From: Fimenecus sp045602655
GTDB taxonomy: Bacteria > Bacillota > Clostridia > Oscillospirales > Acutalibacteraceae
Length of the DNA: 18,351 nucleotides
Direction: 5' to 3'
Assembly (NCBI GenBank): GCA_045602655.1
Contig: JAZSBY010000025.1
Coordinates: forward strand, 1 to 18,351
Positions 1 through 6,760 of the stretch are shown here, in pieces (positions within the stretch are counted from its first letter, which is position 1; each line of letters starts with the position of its first letter). The notes under the pieces are model-generated. The model was not told where the DNA came from. It ran no database searches and saw only the letters and a list, made by a program, of their open reading frames with translations. The translations under genes and the position numbers were made by a program.

Positions 1-882
1 ATAAGAAACCAGAAACCTGTTACTGAATTTGAAGATGGTTACACAGGCGATACATATTGTAAAGATTGTGACGAACTTCTTGAAAAAGGTAATGTAATTC
101 CTGCAACACACCAACACGACTACAATGAAGAAAACTGGAAATCTGACGATGATAATCACTGGCACGAATGTGACTGTGGTGACAAGAAAGATGTTGCTGA
201 ACACAACTTTATAGATAATCATTGTGTTTGTGGTAAAGAAATAGAAGAAGATGACGAAAAGCCGGACGACGGCAATAAACCGGATGATGGCAACAAACCA
301 GATGATGGCAATAAACCAGATGATGGTAATAAACCGGACGACGGTAACAAACCGGATGACGGCAACAAACCGGATGACGGCAACAAACCGGACGACGGCA
401 ATAAACCGGACGACGGCAATAAACCGGACGACGGCAATAAACCGGACGATGGCAACAAACCGGATGATGGTAATAAACCGGATGATGGTAATAAACCGGA
501 TGACGGCAATAAACCGGACGATGGCAACAAACCGGATGACGGTGAAAAACCGGATGACGGCAATAAACCGGATGACGGCAACAAACCGGACGATGGCGAA
601 AAACCAGACGATGGCAATAAGCCAGATGACGGCAATAAGCCCGACGACGGTGAAAAACCGGGTGATGGCAATAAACCAGACGATGGCAATAAACCAGACG
701 ATGGCAACAAACCGGATGATGGTGAAAAGCCAGACAGCGGAGAGTCCAACATTACAGAGCAAGATAAAGCTCCAAACACAGATGCTGATTCTAATATTGA
801 ATTACATATCGCTCTGTTACTTTTGAGTGCTATAGGAATCGTGCTTATTACCTATCGCAAAAAAGAATATGAAATAGCATAG
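1..882 (+). CDS. Repeat-rich cell-surface protein, C-terminal part (5' end outside window)
   Basis: An open frame runs from base 1 to a TAG stop at 880-882, giving 293 visible residues; the start lies upstream of the window. Residues 1-79 carry Cys/His-rich motifs: CKDC at 20-23, HWHECDCG at 53-60 and HCVCG at 74-78. These resemble modules seen in large clostridial surface proteins (family recollection, not a search). Residues 88-249 are a hexapeptide repeat, PDDGNK with some PDDGEK. The tail looks like a sortase signal: APNTD at 257-261, a hydrophobic stretch at about 268-284, then basic residues RKK at 286-288. The canonical LPxTG is degenerate here, with Asp where Gly is expected, so covalent anchoring is uncertain; a simple membrane anchor is the alternative. 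The acidic, Pro/Gly-rich repeat probably acts as an extended wall-spanning stalk. Catalytic or binding domains, if any, lie upstream. A terminator follows. Confidence 0.85.
   Translation: MRNQKPVTEFEDGYTGDTYCKDCDELLEKGNVIPATHQHDYNEENWKSDDDNHWHECDCGDKKDVAEHNFIDNHCVCGKEIEEDDEKPDDGNKPDDGNKPDDGNKPDDGNKPDDGNKPDDGNKPDDGNKPDDGNKPDDGNKPDDGNKPDDGNKPDDGNKPDDGNKPDDGNKPDDGNKPDDGEKPDDGNKPDDGNKPDDGEKPDDGNKPDDGNKPDDGEKPGDGNKPDDGNKPDDGNKPDDGEKPDSGESNITEQDKAPNTDADSNIELHIALLLLSAIGIVLITYRKKEYEIA
262..747 (+). repeat. 18-bp tandem repeat coding PDDGNK, 26 copies plus one degenerate
   Basis: Twenty-six uninterrupted 18-bp units fill 262-729, followed by a degenerate unit (PDSGES) at 730-747. The unit is CCGGAYGAYGGYAAYAAA and codes PDDGNK. 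Units 16, 19, 22 and 26 read PDDGEK, and unit 23 reads PGDGNK. Differences between units are mostly synonymous third-position changes. Runs of identical neighbours (units 6-7, 8-10 and 12-13) point to recent single-unit expansion by slippage or unequal crossing-over, so copy number is likely to vary between strains. Because the unit length is a multiple of three, other frames, including one on the minus strand, also stay open; those are artefacts of the repeat. Confidence 0.97.
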
Positions 883-903
883 TTTTAAAACCTTACAAGG
901 TTC

Positions 904-968
904 AACACCCTGCTTAAGATGGTACTAAATCTTTAATTTAACGCCCTCTTTTGCAGGGTGTTTTTTTT
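904..968 (+). terminator. Intrinsic terminator after the surface protein
   Basis: AACACCCTGC (904-913) pairs with GCAGGGTGTT (953-962), and a run of eight T begins at 961. The loop is long (39 nt), but an inner hairpin AAGAT (916-920) / ATCTT (929-933) can shorten it. It lies 21 nt after the stop codon. Confidence 0.75.
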
Positions 969-1004
969 ACACTCTTATGAAATCTATACTTAATTATTTC
1001 AATA

Positions 1005-1033
1005 TTGATTTTCTTAACAATAAGTGTTATAAT
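1005..1033 (+). promoter_or_regulatory. SigA-type promoter for the GH3-adenylase operon
   Basis: TTGATT (1005-1010), a 17-nt spacer, then a consensus TATAAT (1028-1033). It lies 36 nt upstream of the ATG at 1070 and just after the previous terminator. The same TTGATT-17-TATAAT arrangement recurs at 14591-14619. Confidence 0.7.
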
Positions 1034-1069
1034 TGTTAATAACATATTAGAGTAATAGGATGTGGTATT

Positions 1070-2797
1070 ATGGCATTTTCAGATTTAGGTATTTTGCTTG
1101 GTGATGTTACTCTTTTTGAAGTAAATCAGGCAACAAAAGTTCCAATGAAGGCACAGGAAAAGACTCTCAAAAAGATTTTAAAGAGAAACAAAAACTGTGA
1201 ACTTGGTAAAAAGTATAATTTCAGCGATATCAAAACTATTGAGGACTATCAAAAAATGGTCCCTCTTTCGACTTATGACGACTATGCACCTTATGTTGAC
1301 AGAATGGTTAAAAATAAAGAAAATAACCTTATGTTCAGTGGTTGGAATGTTCGTTACTGTTCTTCTTCAGGTAGTGTTGGCAAACCAAAAATTCTTCCAA
1401 AGAGTGTAAAAGACCTTTGGACTATGCAATGTGTTGGTTTTTCAGGTACTGTTGCAACATCTGCACATTACCTTAAAAAATACAAAAACAAGAAAATGCC
1501 TGCACAGATGGGTCCTCTTGTACTTATTCTTACAGGTCATCCACTTGAAGATGGAAAAATGTGTAATGGTGCTGCTCAGATTCCGCTTTTATATCTTCTT
1601 CCTATTACTCGTTTTTTCTGTACTTCTCCTAATTCCTTACTTGTTCCTGAACACGAGGAATTACTTGACACATCATACCTTCAGCTTCGTTTTGCACTTG
1701 AAAACAGCAAGGTAAGTTACATAGGCTCTCTTGTTATCACACTTGTTACAACTATGTTTGACTACCTTAAAGAGAACTGGGAAATGCTTTGTGATGACAT
1801 TGAAAAAGGTATAATCAACCCAAACATCAAGATTACCCCGGAATACAGGGCTGAATACGAAAAGAAATTTAAGCCAAATCCAAAAAGGGCAGCTGAACTC
1901 CGTAAGGAATTCCAGAAAGGCTTTGATGACCCGATAGCACCAAGAATCTGGCCAAAACTTACCTGGGCTTATGGTATGGTTGGTTCAAACCTTAAAGTTT
2001 ATGTTGAAAAGCTTCGCAAATACATCGGTGACGATGTGCCGATTCACGGTATGGGATTTGCTGCTGCTGAAGGTTTCTTTGCTATGGCAACAAAACTCGA
2101 TTGTCATGACGGTGTCCTTCTTCCTCACACTCTCTTTTATGAATTTTTACCAATAAATGATGACGAAGAAGATGTTGATGATACAAAGGCGTTGCTTATC
2201 GACCAGCTTGAAATCGGCAAAAAATATGAACTTGTTGTTTCTAACTTCTCAGGTCTTTACAGATACCGTATGGAAGATGTTGTTCAGGTTACAGGTATCC
2301 ACAACAACACTCCAACTATTGAATTCCTTTACAGAAGAAACCTTGGTATGAACCTTGCAAACGAAAAAACAACAACTGAGATGGTTGATATGGCTGCAAA
2401 ACAGACAGCGGACGAAATGGGCAACGAATTTGTCGGTCACAGCCTTTATGCTGACTACTCAACTAACCCGCCAAGATACTGTATGCTCGCAGAAGCAGTT
2501 AACCCTGTTACTGAAGAAGAAAGACAGCGTTATATTGATATTCTTGATGAAAAATTCAAGGCATTCAACGAAAAATACTACAAGTATCGTCGTTGGGGTA
2601 TGATTAACAGACCTGAGGTTCTCTTCCTTAAAGAAAAGACATATTGGGATTACAGAGAATATCTCCGTTCAAAGGGTAAGGTTCTTAATCAGGTTAAACC
2701 TGTTACAATTATCAATAGTGAAGAAAGATGTGAATTTTTCTTCTCACATGTAGCAACGGAAACTGAACTTCCATACAAACCAAAATCTATGAAATGA
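1070..2797 (+). CDS. GH3-family (auxin-responsive family) acyl-adenylate-forming protein
   Basis: This 575-residue protein carries the hallmarks of the GH3 acyl-acid-amido synthetase family of the ANL superfamily, which adenylates carboxylic acids with ATP and in plants joins them to amino acids. The ATP-binding motif CSSSGSVGKPKIL is at 97-109, an AAAEG motif at 331-335 sits where the family has YxSSE, and GLYRYRMEDVVQV is at 395-407. In the last motif the usual Gly-Asp is Glu-Asp, keeping the key Asp (D403). The sequence GMNLANEKTT (426-435) fits the hinge before the C-terminal lid. There is no signal peptide, so it should be cytoplasmic. AGGA at 1057-1060 supports the ATG at 1070. The acid and amine substrates of bacterial members are mostly unknown and cannot be read here. 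A secreted lipase-like gene follows after 19 nt, probably in the same transcript. Not to be confused with glycoside hydrolase family 3. Confidence 0.88.
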   Translation: MAFSDLGILLGDVTLFEVNQATKVPMKAQEKTLKKILKRNKNCELGKKYNFSDIKTIEDYQKMVPLSTYDDYAPYVDRMVKNKENNLMFSGWNVRYCSSSGSVGKPKILPKSVKDLWTMQCVGFSGTVATSAHYLKKYKNKKMPAQMGPLVLILTGHPLEDGKMCNGAAQIPLLYLLPITRFFCTSPNSLLVPEHEELLDTSYLQLRFALENSKVSYIGSLVITLVTTMFDYLKENWEMLCDDIEKGIINPNIKITPEYRAEYEKKFKPNPKRAAELRKEFQKGFDDPIAPRIWPKLTWAYGMVGSNLKVYVEKLRKYIGDDVPIHGMGFAAAEGFFAMATKLDCHDGVLLPHTLFYEFLPINDDEEDVDDTKALLIDQLEIGKKYELVVSNFSGLYRYRMEDVVQVTGIHNNTPTIEFLYRRNLGMNLANEKTTTEMVDMAAKQTADEMGNEFVGHSLYADYSTNPPRYCMLAEAVNPVTEEERQRYIDILDEKFKAFNEKYYKYRRWGMINRPEVLFLKEKTYWDYREYLRSKGKVLNQVKPVTIINSEERCEFFFSHVATETELPYKPKSMK

Positions 2798-2816
2798 TTA
2801 TTTCGAGGTATGTGAA

Positions 2817-4370
2817 ATGAAAAAAGTATTATCATTGGTTCTCTCTGTGGTATTAGCGTTATTTGCCATTGTTGGTACTGTCCCATTTGCACTTGCTTCA
2901 CCTGATGGAACAGAAATTCCGGTTGTTCATGTTGTTGGAACCGGTTGTCACATCATCCGCACAAATGAAAATGGTGAAACGGAAAAGCTTTACCCCTTAT
3001 CAATCCCTGAAGGATATATTGAGGAAAAAGCAAAAGTTTTCCTTCCTGTATTTGCAAAAGCATTCTTCACACAAGAATGGGATGAGTTCTGTGATGTTCT
3101 TTATGAATGTGTATCCCCTATTTTCAGCAAAATGGCTCTTGATAAAAATGGTGAAGCATCTGATGGCAGCCATGTAGATGTTACGTGGTCAAAAGAAGAA
3201 ATTGCCGCTGCAGCTGCTGACGGAAATTACAGTGCAACTGATTTTATGTTCAGTTACGACTGGCGTGTTGACCCATTTGAAACAGCTGACAAACTTCACG
3301 AATATGTTGAAGCTGTTATGGAGGTTACAGGCTCTGATAAAGTAGCCCTTTATGGTCGTTGCCTTGGCTCAAATATCATTTCTGCATACATGTATGAATA
3401 CGGCAGCAACGGGCATATTTCAGATGTTATCCATTATGCAAGTGCTGCCTACGGTGCTACTCCGTGTAGCAAGATGTTTACAGGTGAACTTTATCTTCAC
3501 GCAGATGCTATTGAGAATTTTGTATATGACATCGATTTAGGTCTTGGAGATTTAGTTAAAGAACTTATTCAGTCCCTTGTTACTCTTATGAACTACACAT
3601 ACGGAACTGACCTTCTCAGCTGGGCTGTAAATAACGTTGTTGAAGATATTTATCTCGATATTTTCCCAAGAATTATGGTTGAAAGCTACGGCACTTTCCC
3701 TGCTTACTGGACAATGGTCTCTGAAGAGGATTATGACCGTGCTATGGAAACTGTATTCTATGGCAAGGACCTCAATGAATATGCAGGCCTTATTGAGAAA
3801 ATCGAATATTACCGCAACAATGTGCGTATTCCATTTGAGGAAAATGCAGAAGCACAGATGGCACAGGGAATTGAATTTTCAAATATTGTTAAATATGGTT
3901 ACACAAACTATCCCATTTCTAAAAACGCAGACGAACTTGCTGACGGAATGGTTACTGTTCGTGAAAGTTCTTTCGGAGCAACAGCATCCAACACTGAAGA
4001 TACACTTTCTTTATGTTATCTTCTGAGGGCATATATGTCAGGTAATTATAAGTACATTTCACCTGACCGTCAAATTGATGCCTCAACCGGTTTTTCACGA
4101 GATACAACATGGTATATCAAAAATCTTGAACATACCGATTTTCCAAGTTGTGTAAACGGTCTTGTAAGCGATATTGTCAACAATAAGGATTTCAATATAG
4201 AAAGTAATCCTGAATATCCTCAATATCTTGTTTACGATAAGGATGCTAATTCTCTTTCTCCAATGACTGAAGAGAATATGAACACTACTGAACGGTATGA
4301 AACATCATTCCTTGATGCGTTATTTACTTTTGTAGAATCCGTATATGGCTTGCTTGCTGAAGAAGAATAA
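2817..4370 (+). CDS. Secreted lipase/LCAT-like alpha/beta hydrolase with Cys nucleophile elbow
   Basis: This 517-residue precursor has a clear signal peptide (hydrophobic core about 5-20, likely cleavage after ALA at 25-27). The mature part resembles lecithin:cholesterol acyltransferase/lipase-type alpha/beta hydrolases. It has FSYDWRVDP at 145-153, a motif typical of that group, followed by a nucleophile elbow YGRCLGSN at 179-186. The nucleophile position is Cys182 (codon TGC at 3360-3362), not the usual Ser. The best acid candidates are D376 (in ADGMVTVRES) or D421 (in QIDASTG), with H439 (in LEHTDFP) as the likely catalytic His. Cys-nucleophile hydrolases of this fold exist (dienelactone hydrolase), so activity is plausible but unproven; the substrate is unknown. 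GAGG at 2805-2808 sets the ATG at 2817, 19 nt after the GH3-adenylase stop. A strong terminator follows, closing a two-gene operon. Confidence 0.82.
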   Translation: MKKVLSLVLSVVLALFAIVGTVPFALASPDGTEIPVVHVVGTGCHIIRTNENGETEKLYPLSIPEGYIEEKAKVFLPVFAKAFFTQEWDEFCDVLYECVSPIFSKMALDKNGEASDGSHVDVTWSKEEIAAAAADGNYSATDFMFSYDWRVDPFETADKLHEYVEAVMEVTGSDKVALYGRCLGSNIISAYMYEYGSNGHISDVIHYASAAYGATPCSKMFTGELYLHADAIENFVYDIDLGLGDLVKELIQSLVTLMNYTYGTDLLSWAVNNVVEDIYLDIFPRIMVESYGTFPAYWTMVSEEDYDRAMETVFYGKDLNEYAGLIEKIEYYRNNVRIPFEENAEAQMAQGIEFSNIVKYGYTNYPISKNADELADGMVTVRESSFGATASNTEDTLSLCYLLRAYMSGNYKYISPDRQIDASTGFSRDTTWYIKNLEHTDFPSCVNGLVSDIVNNKDFNIESNPEYPQYLVYDKDANSLSPMTEENMNTTERYETSFLDALFTFVESVYGLLAEEE

Positions 4371-4391
4371 AATTATTCTCTAATACATAAG

Positions 4392-4424
4392 GACGGTAAG
4401 TTTTCTTACCGTCTTTATTTTTTT
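4392..4424 (+). terminator. Intrinsic terminator after the lipase-like gene
   Basis: GACGGTAAG (4392-4400) and CTTACCGTC (4405-4413) form a perfect 9-bp stem with a TTTT loop, followed by TTTATTTTTTT. Confidence 0.95.
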
Positions 4425-4495
4425 ACTTTATCTTGCATTTTTTTCAAATTAGATATAAAATCAAGGTATAAGAATCAGGTTAAGAGGTGTATTAA

Positions 4496-5479
4496 ATGAA
4501 AAAGAAATCTTTGATTATTATTTCTGCTCTTATTGGTGTAATTGGAATTGGTATTATTTTTGGTGTTGCAATTCCAAAGTTAGAATATGCAACTGACTCT
4601 GCAGATACTGAAGATTTATTCAGACAAAATGTTGCTTCAGTTAGTTATGAAAACACCATTGAAACTGCAATTCCACAGACCAAGCTTTACGATATGGTTA
4701 AAAATCATTTTAACTCCCCTCTCGCTGAAGGCAAGACTGTGAAAAAGGCAATAATAATTGGTTATGACGGTTGCCGTGCAGATGTACTCAAAGAAATGCA
4801 ATATGAAAAGAGTGGAGTTTTTGATATAATTAACAATGGTGGTTCAATCAACCTTGCATATTGTGGTGGTGTAAATTATCCTGCAAAAAACACCCAGGAT
4901 ACATCCACTGCTCCGGGTTGGTGCTCAATTCTCACAGGTGTTTGGGCTGATAAGCACGGAATTACTGCAAACGATATTACCAAATCACTCGAACACAAAA
5001 CACTCCTTACAACACTTGTGGAAGATAAGGTTATTGAAAACTCTGCTTTTATCACAAAATGGAAAGGACATTTTGACAGAAAAAATGCAACCTATCTCCT
5101 TGAAAAAGAATACTGTGAAAAGAACAATCTTGATGTTGCATTCCAAAGGTGCAAGAATGATGAGGCATCTCACGAATACACAATGAATGAAATAGGTAAA
5201 AAAGATTGTGCTGATTTTATTTTTGTTATTTATGAGCCAACTGACAGTACAGGTCATAATTACGGTTTTTCAATTAACAATCCAAGATATAAAGAAGCAT
5301 TCAAAACTGCTGACCTTTACGGAATGGAAGCAATTGAAGCAATTAAGTCAAGAGAAACCTATGAAACAGAAGATTGGCTTATTATTATAACATCCGACCA
5401 TGGTGGAATAGGTACTGAACACGGTGATGCAAGCGTACAAGAAAGAATGACTTTTATTGTAGCAAATAAAGAGTTTTAA
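4496..5479 (+). CDS. Membrane-anchored alkaline-phosphatase-superfamily phosphodiesterase (NPP-like)
   Basis: This 327-residue protein has one N-terminal hydrophobic segment (about 5-26), probably an uncleaved anchor that places the enzyme outside. The rest matches the type I phosphodiesterase / nucleotide pyrophosphatase branch of the alkaline phosphatase superfamily. The two-zinc site is complete: D91 (GYDGCRAD), nucleophile T138 (STAPGWCSILTG, aligning with the family's TFPNHYxxVTG), D250 and H254 (PTDSTGH), D301 and H302 (SDHGG) and H309 (EHG). At 327 residues it is short for the family and lacks extra domains. The substrate is a phosphodiester or phosphomonoester, for example of a nucleotide, lipid or wall polymer; the sequence does not say which. 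AAGAGG at 4482-4487 fits the ATG at 4496. Its promoter is unclear: TTGCAT (4433-4438) with TATAAA (4454-4459) has only a 15-nt spacer. The next gene starts 14 nt downstream, so they are probably co-transcribed. Confidence 0.87.
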   Translation: MKKKSLIIISALIGVIGIGIIFGVAIPKLEYATDSADTEDLFRQNVASVSYENTIETAIPQTKLYDMVKNHFNSPLAEGKTVKKAIIIGYDGCRADVLKEMQYEKSGVFDIINNGGSINLAYCGGVNYPAKNTQDTSTAPGWCSILTGVWADKHGITANDITKSLEHKTLLTTLVEDKVIENSAFITKWKGHFDRKNATYLLEKEYCEKNNLDVAFQRCKNDEASHEYTMNEIGKKDCADFIFVIYEPTDSTGHNYGFSINNPRYKEAFKTADLYGMEAIEAIKSRETYETEDWLIIITSDHGGIGTEHGDASVQERMTFIVANKEF

Positions 5480-5493
5480 ACATTGGTGATTTT

Positions 5494-6453
5494 ATGCAGA
5501 ATTTGACATTTGAGCAATTTAATAACGCTGAATTTAAGTTATTTGAGGGTAATCCGATAATTAAAAATCCCCTTAATAGTTTTGTTGTTGCCGACCCCAG
5601 TGTGCTGACGCCTGATGTGTCCCACGACAAAAAATGGCATTTATTCTGTCACACATTTTTCGGCGTTTACAGATACGAGAGTATTGACGGAATAAACTTT
5701 AAAAGCAAGGGAAAAATAGTCAATCGTGCTATGCGTCCAAACATCAATTACATTGACGGTACATATTATCTGTTTTTTGAAAGAACAAGACCTGTGATTT
5801 TTAATCTTCTGAGCCTTGTAGGTGCAAAGTGGAAATCAGAAATCTACTGTGTGACCTCAAAAAATCTTAACGATTGGTCGGAGCCGTTTTTAGTGATTGG
5901 CAAGACTCGTGATTATGAAGAGTGTGACTACGGAATTGCTATTTCAAATCCGTTTTTAACAAATATTGATGACAAATATCGTTTATACTACTCTTGCGGA
6001 CAAACTTTTATTAAAGATTGCGGTTTCTGTGAACCGACACATATAAGTTACGCAGAAAGTAAAAGCATTACCAGTGGCTATGTTTCAAGAGAAAAGCCCA
6101 TAATAAGTCCTGATAAGAATATAGAATATCTTAATCTTTGTTCCGGTTGTTTAAAGGTATATAAACTCCAAGATTGTTACATCGGTTTGCAAAACGGACT
6201 TTTTGAAAAGAATGGAAAAAGTCATTCGGCAATTATGCTTTTAAAGTCACAAGATGGTGTAAATTTTGAGTTCCAAAAGCCGTTTTTAGTGCCACAAAAA
6301 TGTGGTGATAACGATTGGATGGCACAATATGTTTATGCTTGCTGCCTCACATATTACAATGGTAAATTAAGACTATATTTCAACGCAAGAAACGTATCAA
6401 ATAATCTTACGGGCAGAGAATGCATCGGATTTTATGAGGCAGAAATTGAATAA
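5494..6453 (+). CDS. Five-bladed beta-propeller glycosidase-like protein (GH43/GH32-type fold)
   Basis: This 319-residue protein has no signal peptide or membrane segment, so it is probably cytoplasmic. It shows the repeating blade pattern of GH43/GH32/GH130-like propellers. ADPSV is at 33-37 (an early Asp, as in GH43), RPNINYIDGTYYLFFER at 81-97, then SNPF at 151-154, a GLQNG turn at 231-235, and an Asp-Trp region with YNGKLRLYFNARN at 288-300. YIDGTYYLFF and YYNGKLRLYF are typical blade strands of these folds. I cannot assign the exact family or verify a catalytic triad, so substrate and even hydrolase activity are open; a phosphorylase or non-catalytic sugar-binding role is possible. It starts 14 nt after the phosphodiesterase stop with a weak Shine-Dalgarno (GGTGAT, 5485-5490), suggesting coupled translation. 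The shared operon hints at breakdown or remodelling of a phosphate-containing glycan, which is inference. Confidence 0.7.
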   Translation: MQNLTFEQFNNAEFKLFEGNPIIKNPLNSFVVADPSVLTPDVSHDKKWHLFCHTFFGVYRYESIDGINFKSKGKIVNRAMRPNINYIDGTYYLFFERTRPVIFNLLSLVGAKWKSEIYCVTSKNLNDWSEPFLVIGKTRDYEECDYGIAISNPFLTNIDDKYRLYYSCGQTFIKDCGFCEPTHISYAESKSITSGYVSREKPIISPDKNIEYLNLCSGCLKVYKLQDCYIGLQNGLFEKNGKSHSAIMLLKSQDGVNFEFQKPFLVPQKCGDNDWMAQYVYACCLTYYNGKLRLYFNARNVSNNLTGRECIGFYEAEIE

Positions 6454-6458
6454 GTGCA

Positions 6459-6490
6459 AAATAGCAAGGTTTGTTAGCCTTGCTATTTTT
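6459..6490 (+). terminator. Intrinsic terminator after the propeller gene
   Basis: AATAGCAAGG (6460-6469) and CCTTGCTATT (6478-6487) make a 10-bp stem with an 8-nt loop, followed by Ts. It lies 6 nt after the stop codon. Confidence 0.93.
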
Positions 6491-6519
6491 ATTTGACCAA
6501 CTGAGAGTTTGTCTATTTC

Positions 6520-6632
6520 TCCCCCCTTCCGTCACTCGCTATGCTCGTGCCACCTTCCCCTCCAGGGGGCAGGCTATGTTGGACTCCACCATTGAAAGGG
6601 AGCTGGATTGCCATAGGCAAGACTGAGGGGGT
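6520..6632. repeat. MITE-like G+C-rich palindromic repeat
   Basis: A block of about 113 bp is much richer in G+C than its surroundings. Its ends are imperfect inverted repeats: the left end reads CCCCCCTTCCGTCAC (6521-6535), and the right end, read on the minus strand, gives ACCCCCTCAGTCTTG. Inside are small hairpins: CCCCT-CC-AGGGG near 6557-6568 and TTGCC-ATA-GGCAA at 6608-6620. I recognise this type of sequence (CCCCCTC-GTC ends, inner CCAGCTCCC on the minus strand) as resembling the small non-coding intergenic repeats dispersed in many Oscillospiraceae genomes; that is memory, not a search. It carries no open frame, so it would need a transposase in trans if mobile. It sits between a terminator and the blaI promoter. 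Confidence 0.6.
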
Positions 6633-6697
6633 ATTTTGAAATCAAATCATCCGGACAAATTCAAATTAAACAAGTTAATTTTGAAATACAAAAGCTA

Positions 6698-6726
6698 TTG
6701 ACAAATGGTTACTACAAGTGTAGTAT
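6698..6726 (+). promoter_or_regulatory. Promoter of the blaI-M56 operon
   Basis: Consensus TTGACA (6698-6703), a 17-nt spacer, then TAGTAT (6721-6726). The distal spacer and most of the -10 element are covered by operator 1, so repressor binding would block RNA polymerase directly. Confidence 0.85.
6710..6725. promoter_or_regulatory. BlaI-type operator 1
   Basis: TACTACAAGTGTAGTA is a near-perfect palindrome that matches the BlaI/MecI operator pattern (TACA...TGTA core with TAC/GTA outer arms). It overlaps the spacer and -10 of the operon promoter. Confidence 0.88.
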
Positions 6727-6735
6727 ATAAGTAGA

Positions 6736-6751
6736 TACTACACTTGTAGGA
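6736..6751. promoter_or_regulatory. BlaI-type operator 2, overlapping the ribosome binding site
   Basis: TACTACACTTGTAGGA is the inverse complement of operator 1 over 14 bases. Its centre is 26 bp from that of operator 1, about two and a half helical turns. It runs into the AGGAGGG Shine-Dalgarno sequence at 6748-6754 of the first gene. Confidence 0.85.
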
Positions 6752-6760
6752 GGGAGTATT

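Noticed and set aside
262..747. CRISPR array
   Set aside because: Units are contiguous 18-mers without spacers and encode a regular hexapeptide.
219..826. Two long open frames across the tandem repeat, one on the minus strand (Ser/Leu/Pro repeats) and one in +2 (Asn/Arg/Met/Thr repeats)
   Set aside because: Both arise because an 18-bp repeat keeps every stop-free frame open. The frame from base 1 has the Cys motifs, repeat and anchor tail of a real protein.
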